From the NCBI RefSeq assembly GCF_024606225.1, contig NZ_JAGRPU010000027.1, positions 19,204 to 83,203 on the forward strand: a DNA stretch of 64,000 bases, in the 5' to 3' direction. Shown piece by piece: positions 27,948 to 36,762 of the stretch. Source of the DNA: Endozoicomonas sp. ISHI1. GTDB taxonomy: Bacteria > Pseudomonadota > Gammaproteobacteria > Pseudomonadales > Endozoicomonadaceae. How positions within the stretch are numbered: position 1 is the stretch's first letter; each line of letters opens with the position of its first letter. A program made the position numbers and the translations under genes. The notes beneath the pieces are model-generated. The model worked only from the letters and a program-made list of their open reading frames with translations, was not told the DNA's origin and did not search any database.

Positions 27948-29903
27948 ATGATTCTACGGCATCTGTTCCTATTGCCAGTTTGCCTGATAACCAGCCAGGT
28001 TCAGGCTGTGCAAACACCTTATGAGATCCTTGAAAGACAATACCTGATCAAGTTTTCGGACTCTGACAATCAATCGTTCCAGTCAGAGGCATATCAGAGT
28101 GAGGAAAGTTCTTCTCATACAGCTCATGAAGAGCTCTCCTCTCGAAGAAAGCGAGAGTTGCTGTTGCATCATCTTTATCCTGAATGCTCTCAGTCTGCTG
28201 AGATTCAGGGTATGTTTCAGACGGATATATGGCAGGATATGCAGGTGTTCAGGAAAGATGGGTACGCTCACCTGTATGACAGGCTGTTTCCAGGTACCTC
28301 ATTACTTGGAGAAGTGTACGGAGCCTGTCAACTGGTTACAGGCTCTACAAGTAGCATTAAAACACTGAAGGAACGCAAAGAGATCCTTCGCAGTTTAATG
28401 GCTCCCAATACAGCTACCGCTTTAGTATCAAGTATTGATGAAATTAATCAATATATTAATCCGGTCGTTCGGCTTCTGGATAAAAAACATCCATTCTTTT
28501 ACTTCTTTCATATGCCCATTTTACTTCATGATGAAGGCACTTGGGCCGAGTCGGAATCACTCATAGGGATAGAATTAAAAAATGAAAAAGCTATGCAGGA
28601 GCTAATGCTTCAGAATAATATTCATGGGGTGACGCCACAATTCAGAACCTTGATGTATATCATGCCAGTTTTAGGGTTGCTGACTTCGGGGTGGCTGTTT
28701 AAATTAAGTACCCCATCAAGAAATGTCAACATACATACTGATCAAAGCATATTATGGAACGGTTTGGTTATCACGGAGAAAACAGGAAGCTACATTCTTC
28801 CGTGGTCATTAGCTTTAAGTACGTTATACAAACTCAAATCGCTCCAGCAGAATCACGATGATTTGAAAAGAGTCAATAGAGAAATTACTTCAGAGTTACT
28901 ATTACTGCGTCCTTTTTTCTCAGCTCTGTATAACCTTGGAAAAAATACCGGGTTATTTAATTTCACTGATAAAGAAGAAAGTTTACTTAGAATACTTATG
29001 GAGCAGATGAAGCTTTTGACGCTCGAAGATTATGGATATTTCTCATCATCGAGCATACAGCATGCTGCCAGTGCAATGAGAATTGTTGTTTTGCTGCATG
29101 GCTCAATTAACCGGTGGTTGAAAAAGCTTTCATGGATCGACTTTATGCTTTCTGTCAGCCGACAGATCAATTCTGAGCAAAACCCTTATACCTTTGTTGA
29201 GTTTGATGAAAGTAATTCCAGGCGTCCATACCTTTCAGCCGAGAAGCTCAGGCCTCCTGGTTTGGACTCTTCACAGGGAGTCGCTTCTGATATCCATATT
29301 GGTGCTGGAAGAAAAAAAGTCAGAAATGTCATTCTGACAGGTATTAATGCTTCCGGGAAATCGACTTTTCTCAGAACATTGGGTATTAATGTGGCCTTTT
29401 TGGCTCAAAACCTTGGTATTGCTTCTGCTGAAACATTTACCCTGAGACCCTACACATCTATCAATACTCTTATGGAAAAAAATGATGAGCTTGGAAGGTC
29501 TTCTTTTGAAACAGAAGTCAATCAGGTTAGCCATTTACTTAAAATTGTTCGAGGCAGAACCAACAAGAGCAGAGATCTTGTTCTTGCTGATGAACTGCTA
29601 AGAACCACAAATCCACAAGAGGCTGCTATAGGCTCGTATATTATCGCCGAAGAGCTGGGTCAGTTGCCCCATCTTACGCTACTGTTATCCACCCATTTTG
29701 GTCTGTTGAAAAAACTTGCAAAAAAGCAGCCTGAAATGTTCGACAATAAATATATGCAGACCATTGATACCGTTGATGGCATCCCAAGGCCGACATTTAA
29801 ACTGGTCAACGGTGTCAGCCATTCAGTTAACACCTTGCCTTTACTCAGGGAAATGATAGAGGCTGAACATCCAGATCTTCTTGAATATATGGTTGAGGAT
29901 TAA
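27948..29903 (+). CDS. MutS-family ATPase with signal peptide, second of a pair
   Basis: This 651-residue protein is a diverged paralogue of its upstream neighbour. A signal peptide is likely at residues 1-20 (MILRHLFLLPVCLITSQVQA). The ATPase domain has Walker A GINASGKST at 465-473, a GRSSFETEVNQVSHLL signature, Walker B LADELLRTTNPQEAA with D548-E549, and H-loop STHFG with H583. As in the first protein, two hydrophobic stretches lie in the middle (about 232-248 and 278-292). The first starts GVTPQFRTLMYIMPVLG. Shared architecture and a two-base spacing suggest the products act together, perhaps as a heterodimer, since MutS ATPases work in pairs. Substrate and compartment are unknown. The gene pair is AT-richer than purA or rnr. 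Confidence 0.82.
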   Translation: MILRHLFLLPVCLITSQVQAVQTPYEILERQYLIKFSDSDNQSFQSEAYQSEESSSHTAHEELSSRRKRELLLHHLYPECSQSAEIQGMFQTDIWQDMQVFRKDGYAHLYDRLFPGTSLLGEVYGACQLVTGSTSSIKTLKERKEILRSLMAPNTATALVSSIDEINQYINPVVRLLDKKHPFFYFFHMPILLHDEGTWAESESLIGIELKNEKAMQELMLQNNIHGVTPQFRTLMYIMPVLGLLTSGWLFKLSTPSRNVNIHTDQSILWNGLVITEKTGSYILPWSLALSTLYKLKSLQQNHDDLKRVNREITSELLLLRPFFSALYNLGKNTGLFNFTDKEESLLRILMEQMKLLTLEDYGYFSSSSIQHAASAMRIVVLLHGSINRWLKKLSWIDFMLSVSRQINSEQNPYTFVEFDESNSRRPYLSAEKLRPPGLDSSQGVASDIHIGAGRKKVRNVILTGINASGKSTFLRTLGINVAFLAQNLGIASAETFTLRPYTSINTLMEKNDELGRSSFETEVNQVSHLLKIVRGRTNKSRDLVLADELLRTTNPQEAAIGSYIIAEELGQLPHLTLLLSTHFGLLKKLAKKQPEMFDNKYMQTIDTVDGIPRPTFKLVNGVSHSVNTLPLLREMIEAEHPDLLEYMVED

Positions 29904-29983
29904 CCCGGAAATCTCATAAAGTGGCAAGCTTCTCGCTAGCTATTTTTCCGTCATGACAGCAGACTTTTCAAACTCACGACTGA

Positions 29984-30030
29984 GAGGCTGTCGAAAAAGG
30001 GCTGCGCTCGCTACCTTTTACGACAACCTC
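29984..30030. repeat. 47-bp imperfect inverted repeat downstream of the MutS-like pair
   Basis: GAGGCTGTCGAAAAAGG and CCTTTTACGACAACCTC pair with two mismatches around a GC-rich middle that contains GCTCGCTAC. The latter resembles the CGTAGCGAGG of the 159-bp element, so this may be a third short subtype. It could also act as a terminator for the gene pair. Confidence 0.45.
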
Positions 30031-30056
30031 ATTCACTGGCGGGGATTCCCTTTCAA

Positions 30057-30728
30057 TCAGAACTTGTAAGAAACACCGGCCATATAAACCAGTGGGTCCA
30101 GTTCTGCGTCCAGCTTATAGCGGTTTCCGGCATTGTTCTTAAACTTCGCTGTGGTATTGATATCCATGTACCATACGGCAGCATTGACGGCCCAGTGCTC
30201 GTTCAGCTGATAGTCAAAACCCAGTTGTCCACTCAGACCCAATGAGCTGTCTAATTCCAGATCGCTGTAGTCATTACCTGCGGAGCCTTTGAAATCTTCA
30301 CTGAAGAAAACGGTGTAGTTCAAACCAAGGCCCAGATATGGCTGGAATCTGGAATTTTTGTCCATTGGATAGTACTGAAGGCTCACAGTAGGCGGCAGGT
30401 GTTTTACTTCGGCAAAATCCCCCAATCCTGCCAGATCACCTTTTCCTTTCAGAGTATGTTTGAACGGGGTAGCTGCCAGCAACTCAACGCCAAACTTATC
30501 CGACAGCATGTAGGTAAAGGAGAGTCCCAGCTGGGTGTCATTGTTGACGTCAACTGTTGCGTTCTTGTTCTCAACCCCGTTGAGTTCTAACCCCCCGCTA
30601 TCAACATCCGTCTGAACACTGGCAACTCCGCCCCGGAAAATAAAATCTCCGGCCTCATAAGCCTGAGCAGAGGCAGCAGAAACAGCAACAGCTGCAGCAA
30701 TAGTGAATGAGAGAACGTTTCTGTTCAT
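30057..30728 (-). CDS. ompW: OmpW-family outer-membrane protein
   Basis: OmpW forms an eight-stranded outer-membrane barrel with a hydrophobic channel. The 223-residue sequence has a signal peptide (about 1-23, ending SAASAQA), then AYEAGDFIFRGGVASVQ, the family segment LGLSFTYMLSDKFGVELLAATPFKHTL, YLGLGLNYTVFF and the closing strand VYMAGVSYKF ending in Phe. The upstream region holds an FNR/ANR-type site placed where an activator would bind. A near-identical but broken copy lies 4.8 kb to the left in the same orientation, and the two bracket the MutS-like pair. Confidence 0.93.
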   Translation of the reverse strand: MNRNVLSFTIAAAVAVSAASAQAYEAGDFIFRGGVASVQTDVDSGGLELNGVENKNATVDVNNDTQLGLSFTYMLSDKFGVELLAATPFKHTLKGKGDLAGLGDFAEVKHLPPTVSLQYYPMDKNSRFQPYLGLGLNYTVFFSEDFKGSAGNDYSDLELDSSLGLSGQLGFDYQLNEHWAVNAAVWYMDINTTAKFKNNAGNRYKLDAELDPLVYMAGVSYKF

Positions 30729-30777
30729 AGTGGTCCCTTGTGTGTGGGTGCAGAAAGTTTACTTCTTAACTATTAAT

Positions 30778-30819
30778 AGTTTAACTAATTGGTAGTAACG
30801 CAATATTGACCTGAATCAA
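30778..30819 (-). promoter_or_regulatory. Candidate FNR/ANR-activated promoter of ompW
   Basis: On the minus strand TTGATTCAGGTCAA (30819 to 30806) matches the FNR consensus TTGAT-N4-ATCAA with one mismatch. A TAAACT hexamer at 30783-30778 is placed as the -10 of a class II promoter whose activator is centred near -41.5. FNR control of ompW is known in Escherichia coli; here it is inferred from site and spacing. Confidence 0.6.
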
Positions 30820-30899
30820 TGCATCGCCCTGTGTGCCAACACATATACGGTAGGAATTCTGTTGCAAGTATGGGCATACTAGGCAAAGATGCGCGCTAG

Positions 30900-31058
30900 C
30901 AGCCTGTCGGACTTAAGCGTCCGTAGCGAGGATTGCAAGAAATTGAGGATAAAAATTTCTGCTTCTGAGGAGAATAGCGAGCTATTTGACGAAGAAGCAG
31001 GAATTTTTAGACCAATTTATTGCAACCGCAGTAGGACAGCCTTAAGTCCGACAGGCTG
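30900..31058. mobile_element. 159-bp inverted-repeat element, subtype 1, CTAG duplication
   Basis: The ends are CAGCCTGTCGGACTTAAG and its exact reverse complement. CTAG lies immediately outside at 30896-30899 and 31059-31062. The inside is also largely self-complementary: CTGCTTC pairs with GAAGCAG, and TTGCAA repeats at both ends of the core. The core GAGGAGAATAGCGAGCTA is shared with the element at 59848, whose ends differ. There is no coding capacity, so mobility would need a transposase in trans. It separates the ompW and rnr promoters. Confidence 0.85.
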
Positions 31059-31126
31059 CTAGTTACCCGGAGTAGGGTTACACTGCATACAGACATTATT
31101 TGATCACCGAGAGGTTGATAAACTCT

Positions 31127-33676
31127 ATGCCCAAAAAAGGGTGGAAAGAACTGGACTCCCAGGCTGCCGATGAAGCAGCCCGCTACGACAACCCCATTCC
31201 CAGTCGTCTGTTTATTATGGAGACTCTGGAAAAAAGAGGGGCTCCGGCGAACCATAAAGTATTGTGCCGTGAGTTGGGTGTAACTGTGCCAGAGCAGCAG
31301 GAAGCTCTTTTATTCCGCCTAAAAGCCATGATTCGTGATGGTCAGCTGTTGGAAACCCGCAAGGGAACCTATGGCTTGCTCAGTAAAATGGATCTGGTCA
31401 AAGGGCGTATTCAGGGTAATAAGGACGGCTATGGTTTCCTTATTCCTGATGAGGGTGGGGAAGACTATTACCTCTCATGGCGTGAAATGCGCAAGGCTTT
31501 TGATGGTGATCGTGCGGTTATTCGCGAAACCGGTGTTGATCGTAAAGGACGACGTGAAGGTCAGATTGTTGAAGTCATAGAGCGTAATACCACTCAGTTG
31601 GTAGGGCGCTTTTACATGGAAAACGACAATGTTTTTGTGGTACCGGAAAACTCCAGAATTGATCGCGAAATTCATATTAAGCCCGGTCCTTTGATGCCCA
31701 GCCATGGGCAATATGTTCTGGTTGAAATTCTTGAGCAGCCGGGCCGCCGTGTTCAGCCAGTGGGCCTGATCAAAGAAGTATTGGGCGAGCGGCAAGATGC
31801 CGGAATGGAAGTGGACGTCGCATTACGGACCCATGACATTCCTCATGAGTGGCCTCCTGAAGTGGAAGAGCAGGTGGCCCGTTTCAAGCCGGAAGTGGCT
31901 AAGCGGGACAAAAAGCACCGTGTGGACCTCAGAGAAACGCCTTTCGTTACCATTGATGGTGAAGATGCCCGAGACTTTGATGATGCGGTCTACTGTGACA
32001 CCAAAAAAAGTGGTGGCTGGCGTTTATTAGTAGCCATTGCGGATGTGTCTCATTACGTAAAGCCCGGAACAGCTCTGGATAAGGAAGCCTATAACCGGGG
32101 CACTTCTGTGTACTTCCCGGGGCATGTTATTCCTATGTTGCCGGAAGTACTGTCTAACGGACTCTGCTCTCTGAATCCTGAAGTGGATCGTCTGGCCATG
32201 GTGTGCGAAATGACCATCAGCGGCAAAGGTAAAATATCCGGTTACAAGTTCTATGAGGGCCTGATCCGCTCCCATGCCCGTCTGACCTACAACCAGGTCT
32301 GGGAAATGCTCTCAAAGCCGCTTAGTGATGACGGTAAAGCTCTGCGTCGCGAACGAAAAACGGTGCTTCCTCATGTTGAAGAGCTTTACAACCTGTTCAA
32401 GGTTCTGAAAAGTACTCGTTCTGAACGTGGCACCATTGATTTTGAAACGGTGGAAACACAGATCGTCTTCGGCCGTAACCGAAAAATCGAAAAAATTGTT
32501 CCTGCTGTCCGCAATGATGCGCACAAGCTGATTGAGGAATGTATGCTTTGCGCCAATGTCTGTGCTGCCAGATTTCTTCAGAAGCATAAGGTTCCCGGGC
32601 TCTATCGCGTGCACGAAGGGCCCACTATGGAGAAGCGGCTCAACCTGAACAGCTTTATTGCCAGTCTCGGATTATCGCTGCCAGCGGGTAAACTGAAGCC
32701 TGCTCACTTTCAGGCTCTGTTGGCATCGGTCAAAGACCGTCCTGATTACAATGTGATCCAGACTGTCGTTCTGCGCTCCATGAGTCAGGCAGTCTACACC
32801 TCGGATAATCAGGGGCACTTCGGGTTGGCCTTTGACGAATACGCGCACTTCACTTCGCCGATTCGTCGCTATCCCGACCTGCTGGTGCACAGGGCTATTC
32901 GTCATATTATTCGTTCTTCCGTTGAAACCCGTCACGTTGTTCGTGTGGGCGCCAGTGAGATGAACAAAAAGACTATTTATCCCTATGATGGCAATGAAGT
33001 TCTGGCTATGGGCGAGCATTGTTCTGCGACCGAACGCAGGGCAGACGAAGCCACGCGGGATGCTATGGATTGGCTGAAGTGTGAGTATATGCAGCAACAT
33101 ATCGGACAAACGTATTCCGGTGTCATTTCGTCTGTGACCGGCTTTGGCCTGTTTGTCGCCCTGGATGATATTTATGTAGAGGGGTTGCTACACGTTACCA
33201 GCCTTCCAGGTGATTATTACCACTATGATTCCGTTCACCATCGCATGGTGGGTGAAAGAACCGGTAGAGGTTATCGGCTAGGTGATGATATCGAAGTCAT
33301 GGTTGCCAGCGTCAATCTGGATGACCAGAAAATTGATTTCGAATTATCCACAGGCGCTGGACTGAGACCCTCTCGTTCTCGTAAACCCCGAAAAAGCCCC
33401 TCAAAAGGTGGTAAGCCATTAGCCAATGTGGCCAAGAGTCGGGCGGCAAAAAAAGCTCTCTTGGATGCGGCAAAGTCTGAAGAGTCAGGCAAGAAGACGA
33501 CAGGTAAGAAGCGAAAGCCCAACCGCAAGCAAAAAGCCGGGGCTAAAAACACTGGCAAGAAAGCCGGGAAGCCGTCAGCCGATAGGAAGCCGTCAGCAGG
33601 TAAGAAGCCAGTAGCCGATAAAAAGCCTTCAGCAAAACCTGCTGGCAGGCAGCCGGGAAAGAGAAAAGCTAAGTGA
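31127..33676 (+). CDS. rnr: Ribonuclease R
   Basis: RNase R is the 3'-5' exoribonuclease that degrades structured RNA and acts in rRNA quality control and trans-translation. The 849-residue protein has an N-terminal helix-turn-helix (about 15-85), two cold-shock domains, the RNB catalytic domain beginning near 265 with the metal-binding set in TIDGEDARDFDDAVY, and a C-terminal S1 domain near 645-730 (GQTYSGVISSVTGFGLFVAL). The last 110 residues are a Lys/Pro/Ala tail with imperfect KKPSA/DRKPSAG repeats, longer than in Escherichia coli. I choose the ATG at 31127; GAGAGG lies about 12 bases upstream. An upstream TTG in frame is possible. In relatives rlmB follows directly; here five genes or gaps lie between. 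Confidence 0.95.
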   Translation: MPKKGWKELDSQAADEAARYDNPIPSRLFIMETLEKRGAPANHKVLCRELGVTVPEQQEALLFRLKAMIRDGQLLETRKGTYGLLSKMDLVKGRIQGNKDGYGFLIPDEGGEDYYLSWREMRKAFDGDRAVIRETGVDRKGRREGQIVEVIERNTTQLVGRFYMENDNVFVVPENSRIDREIHIKPGPLMPSHGQYVLVEILEQPGRRVQPVGLIKEVLGERQDAGMEVDVALRTHDIPHEWPPEVEEQVARFKPEVAKRDKKHRVDLRETPFVTIDGEDARDFDDAVYCDTKKSGGWRLLVAIADVSHYVKPGTALDKEAYNRGTSVYFPGHVIPMLPEVLSNGLCSLNPEVDRLAMVCEMTISGKGKISGYKFYEGLIRSHARLTYNQVWEMLSKPLSDDGKALRRERKTVLPHVEELYNLFKVLKSTRSERGTIDFETVETQIVFGRNRKIEKIVPAVRNDAHKLIEECMLCANVCAARFLQKHKVPGLYRVHEGPTMEKRLNLNSFIASLGLSLPAGKLKPAHFQALLASVKDRPDYNVIQTVVLRSMSQAVYTSDNQGHFGLAFDEYAHFTSPIRRYPDLLVHRAIRHIIRSSVETRHVVRVGASEMNKKTIYPYDGNEVLAMGEHCSATERRADEATRDAMDWLKCEYMQQHIGQTYSGVISSVTGFGLFVALDDIYVEGLLHVTSLPGDYYHYDSVHHRMVGERTGRGYRLGDDIEVMVASVNLDDQKIDFELSTGAGLRPSRSRKPRKSPSKGGKPLANVAKSRAAKKALLDAAKSEESGKKTTGKKRKPNRKQKAGAKNTGKKAGKPSADRKPSAGKKPVADKKPSAKPAGRQPGKRKAK

Positions 33677-33845
33677 TTTGAAAGTGGTTAGGCGGCACTC
33701 CTTTGCTTTCTGATTTTTTGATCAGTCAATTGATCTTTCTTTGTCATCTGCTCTGGCATTAATCGGAATCTTGAGTATTATCCGGGCTCGATAGTCCGCT
33801 TCGAGTGTTAAGATGTCACGAAACACCGACACAGGAAACAACCTC

Positions 33846-34484
33846 ATGGCCAGATATAGCCTGGCTGAAGAGATTGCAAACAGTATCACCCACGGTCTGG
33901 GCGCCTTGCTCAGTGTTGCTGGTTTGACCCTTTTAGTAGCTTATGCAGCCGAGCAGCATGATGTCTGGCGCATCGCCAGTTTCAGTATCTACGGGGCAAC
34001 GCTGATACTGCTCTTTCTCTCTTCCACGCTCTATCACAGCATCCAGCATGAGAAGACCAAGAAGGTCTTCAAACTGCTGGATCATTGTTCCATCTATCTC
34101 CTGATCGCTGGAACTTATACCCCATTCTTACTGGTCAGTATGAGGGATACTTTGGGCTGGATCATGTTTGCTACTGTCTGGCTGCTGGCTATTGCAGGCA
34201 TTGTTTTCAAAGTCTGGTTTGGTCCACGCTTTAAAAAACTTTCAGTAGCCACTTATATTTTGATGGGCTGGCTGGTTCTTTTTGCGTCAAAAGAATTAGC
34301 CAGCAAGATATCGCTGGAGGGCGTCTATTGGCTGGTAGCGGGAGGCCTCTCTTATACCCTCGGGGCTGTTTTTTACCTGTGGAAAAAGCTGCCCTTTAAC
34401 CATGCTATCTGGCATGTGTTTGTCCTGGGCGGTAGCTTCTGTCATTTCTTTGCTGTTTTTTTTCACGTGCTTCCCGTCAGTTAG
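33846..34484 (+). CDS. Hemolysin III/YqfA-family membrane protein
   Basis: This 212-residue protein belongs to the HlyIII/PAQR-like family of seven-helix membrane proteins. The opening YSLAEEIANSITHGLGALLSV, with the conserved E and H, is diagnostic. It is followed by STLYHSIQHEKTKKVFKLLDHCSIYLLIAGTYTP and a late HAIWHVFVLGGSFCHFFAV with the further conserved His residues. The family name comes from a Bacillus haemolysin, but most members, such as YqfA, affect membrane physiology and are not toxins. The ATG at 33846 has AGGA nine bases upstream. An earlier ATG at 33813 lacks a ribosome site. Confidence 0.9.
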   Translation: MARYSLAEEIANSITHGLGALLSVAGLTLLVAYAAEQHDVWRIASFSIYGATLILLFLSSTLYHSIQHEKTKKVFKLLDHCSIYLLIAGTYTPFLLVSMRDTLGWIMFATVWLLAIAGIVFKVWFGPRFKKLSVATYILMGWLVLFASKELASKISLEGVYWLVAGGLSYTLGAVFYLWKKLPFNHAIWHVFVLGGSFCHFFAVFFHVLPVS

Positions 34485-34560
34485 TTCCTGGTCAAGCTAC
34501 AAGTTAGTTCTATTGTCTGTGCTCGCGTTGGTGAAATAGGCGGGCTAACCAACTTTTGTG

Positions 34561-34995
34561 TTAATGGAAGTACCAGTTGATGGCAAAGACGCTGACAATG
34601 GTGGTAATCAAACCGAGGAAGGTAATGATGTATTGCCGGTTGATGGAGCCCATCTCGAAACGCACATCGGCGATTTCAGTGCGGACATCAGTGATTTCAG
34701 TGCGGACATCAGTAATTTGAGCGCGGAAATCAGTGATTTCAGTGCGGACATCCGTGATTTCAGCGCGGACACCGGCTATCTCTTTATGCACTTCAGAACG
34801 CAGGCTGCTTATTTCTGAACTGAGTGCCTGATAGCTGCGCTCACTTTGCAGTTGCACCTGCATGATGGCTTCTTGCATTACCAGCACATCTTTCTTACTG
34901 GCATTGTACTCAGGATCAAGGGAAGCACTGACTTTGCTGGCCAGTTCTTCATCAATGCCAATACGCTTTAATTCTGAAAATAACGACTTTTCCAT
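34561..34995 (-). CDS. Coiled-coil membrane-anchored protein (DUF1640-like) with heptad repeats
   Basis: The 144-residue protein has a helical start, a coiled coil over about residues 45-115 and one C-terminal transmembrane helix (about 120-140, YIITFLGLITTIVSVFAI), the layout of DUF1640/CCDC90-like proteins. The heptad TDVRTEI is repeated about five times, with variants such as TDFRAQI and ADVRFEM. The DNA for this part (about 34665-34790) is a run of 21-bp near-identical units, so unit number could change by slippage or recombination without breaking the frame. Function is unknown; such proteins are often tail-anchored scaffolds. It is convergent with the hlyIII-type gene. Confidence 0.75.
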   Translation of the reverse strand: MEKSLFSELKRIGIDEELASKVSASLDPEYNASKKDVLVMQEAIMQVQLQSERSYQALSSEISSLRSEVHKEIAGVRAEITDVRTEITDFRAQITDVRTEITDVRTEIADVRFEMGSINRQYIITFLGLITTIVSVFAINWYFH

Positions 34996-35186
34996 AACAA
35001 CCCCAAAAATTCAGAATCACAGCATAGATCAGGGATGACACTATGACCACCTGGCAGGAATAGAGCGCAGACTCTCATTTCCAGTATTGGGATGATGCGC
35101 CTTGTCGGGCGCAGTCGACAGTTGTCGATCTTTCATTTGCTCTGCACAATAGAGCCTAATAATGTTTCTGTAGAGCGAGAACGTCT

Positions 35187-35549
35187 ATGTATTTCGGTCA
35201 GTGTTTATGTGGGCAGGTTTCCTATCGGGTAAAATCCGAGTTTGTCGAGATTGAATGCTGTCATTGTCTGACGTGCAGAAAAGCTCATTCTTCAGCTTTT
35301 GCCATGGGAGTGACAATCGACAGTGCTGATTTCGAGCTGCAGACAGGACAGGAACTGCTGAAGGAGTACGAATCTTCAACAGGAAAGAAAAGAGTTTTCT
35401 GTGGCCAATGTGGTTCTCATCTTTACGCTTATCGGGTGGCACAGCCGGAGTCGGTTCGATTGCGCCCTGCCTGTTTGAATATCGACATGAGTTCATTCAA
35501 ATACAGCCATATATATACCGAAAACTGTCTGCGCATCGACTCTGAATGA
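35187..35549 (+). CDS. GFA/CENP-V-family zinc protein
   Basis: This 120-residue protein has the full zinc pattern of the Gfa family: CLCGQVSY near residue 7, CCHCLTCRKAHSSAF near 29-43, and FCGQCGSHLYAY near 71. The family was named for glutathione-dependent formaldehyde activation in Paracoccus, but that activity is disputed, and most members have no proven substrate. The protein ends LRIDSE at a normal length. It stands alone between the coiled-coil gene and rlmB. The ATG follows a weak AGCGAGA. Confidence 0.85.
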   Translation: MYFGQCLCGQVSYRVKSEFVEIECCHCLTCRKAHSSAFAMGVTIDSADFELQTGQELLKEYESSTGKKRVFCGQCGSHLYAYRVAQPESVRLRPACLNIDMSSFKYSHIYTENCLRIDSE

Positions 35550-35676
35550 TTGATAAGACTTCAATCATTAACGGCTCATTGAAGCCTCTGATGAGTAGAT
35601 CAACATTCCACTTGAACCTTTGGCTCTGCTAATATGCGTTCATTCCTAATTCCAACCCTGTATACGAATTCCCGTA

Positions 35677-36414
35677 ATGAGTGATGATGTCGTTTTTGGC
35701 CTGCACGCTGTGCAAAGCCTGTTTGAGCATTCTCCGGAAAAAGTTCTGGAACTGATGATCCAGAAAGGTCGCACTGACAAGCGCATTAATGCGCTGGTGG
35801 AGGAAGCCCGCAACCAGGGAGTGACGGTGCGTTTTGTCGAACGCAGCCGACTGGATTCGAAAGTTGAAGGGGTGCACCAGGGCATAGTGGCCCGTGTTGC
35901 GCAGGCGAAAGTCTACCGGGAAGGTGATTTGGAAGATCTTCTGAATACACTGGATGAGCCGCCTTTTCTATTAATACTGGATGGTGTGACCGATCCTCAT
36001 AATCTGGGTGCCTGTCTAAGAACCGCAGATGCTGCAGGGGTCCATGCCCTGATTACGCCCAAAGACAAATCGGCCAGCCTGAATGCGACAGCTCGAAAAG
36101 TGGCCAGTGGTGCTGCAGAGAATGTTCCATTGGTACAGGTAACCAATCTTTCCAGAACCATGGAATGGCTGAAAGATCGTGGCATTTGGATGATTGGAAC
36201 CGCGGGTGAAAGTGCTTCTGATATTTACAAAACAGACCTCAAGGGTCCCCTGGCTCTGGTGATGGGCGCTGAAGGTAAGGGCATGAGAAGACTGACCCGT
36301 GACAAGTGCGATTCATTAATCTTTATCCCCATGTCAGGGTCAGTCAGCAGTTTAAATGTTTCTGTAGCGACAGGTGTCTGCTTGTTTGAGGCGGTTCGCC
36401 AAAGACAGTTATAG
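35677..36414 (+). CDS. rlmB: 23S rRNA (guanosine-2'-O) methyltransferase RlmB
   Basis: RlmB methylates the ribose of G2251 in the P-loop of 23S rRNA. The 245-residue protein has the N-terminal SpoU substrate-binding domain (VVFGLHAVQSLFEHSPEKVLEL) and a C-terminal SPOUT knot: motif 1 LDGVTDPHNLGACLRTADAAG, motif 2 LVMGAEGKGMRRLTRDKCD, motif 3 IPMSGSVSSLNVSVATGVCLFE. The ATG at 35677 has no clear Shine-Dalgarno sequence. In Escherichia coli it is cotranscribed with rnr; here hlyIII, a coiled-coil gene and a GFA gene have come between. Confidence 0.95.
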   Translation: MSDDVVFGLHAVQSLFEHSPEKVLELMIQKGRTDKRINALVEEARNQGVTVRFVERSRLDSKVEGVHQGIVARVAQAKVYREGDLEDLLNTLDEPPFLLILDGVTDPHNLGACLRTADAAGVHALITPKDKSASLNATARKVASGAAENVPLVQVTNLSRTMEWLKDRGIWMIGTAGESASDIYKTDLKGPLALVMGAEGKGMRRLTRDKCDSLIFIPMSGSVSSLNVSVATGVCLFEAVRQRQL

Positions 36415-36427
36415 CAATCCGAAATTC

Positions 36428-36670
36428 TCAGGATGGTTTTTCTCTCAACAGGGCGTCGAGATGTTCAATCAACACAACCCAGTCAGCGTCTTCATTGTAT
36501 GCCTGTTGAATAAAAGCCTGCTGACTATCTGAAAAGAAGTCGGCATGCTCAATTTTTACCCGGTGGGGCATTTTTTTATGCTCTTCGATGAAGGCATTGA
36601 TTTCTTGATCACTGCTGGGCAGTCCAAGCTGATCAAACAGATCGTTCATGGTGTGATGGGCAGGTTCCAT
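36428..36670 (-). CDS. DUF2789 small protein
   Basis: The 80-residue protein resembles the DUF2789 family of Pseudomonas and relatives: it begins with MNDLFDQLGLPSSDQEINAF after a short leader, has the middle segment FFSDSQQAFIQQAYNEDADW and ends with a leucine-rich helix. Function is unknown. The start has an excellent AGGAGG seven bases upstream. It is convergent with rlmB, 13 bases apart. Confidence 0.8.
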   Translation of the reverse strand: MEPAHHTMNDLFDQLGLPSSDQEINAFIEEHKKMPHRVKIEHADFFSDSQQAFIQQAYNEDADWVVLIEHLDALLREKPS

Positions 36671-36762
36671 TGAGACCTCCTGATGGAATCTGTTTTCGTA
36701 ACGTCAGGATAGCAGGCCACTGTCTTTTGAAAAGATAAAACCGGATTCCAAAGGTAAAAAAT

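Noticed and set aside
34558..34818. 86-codon plus-strand frame with repeated residues
   Set aside because: It is the antisense shadow of the 21-bp repeats in the coiled-coil gene; the minus-strand frame has the better start and a membrane helix.
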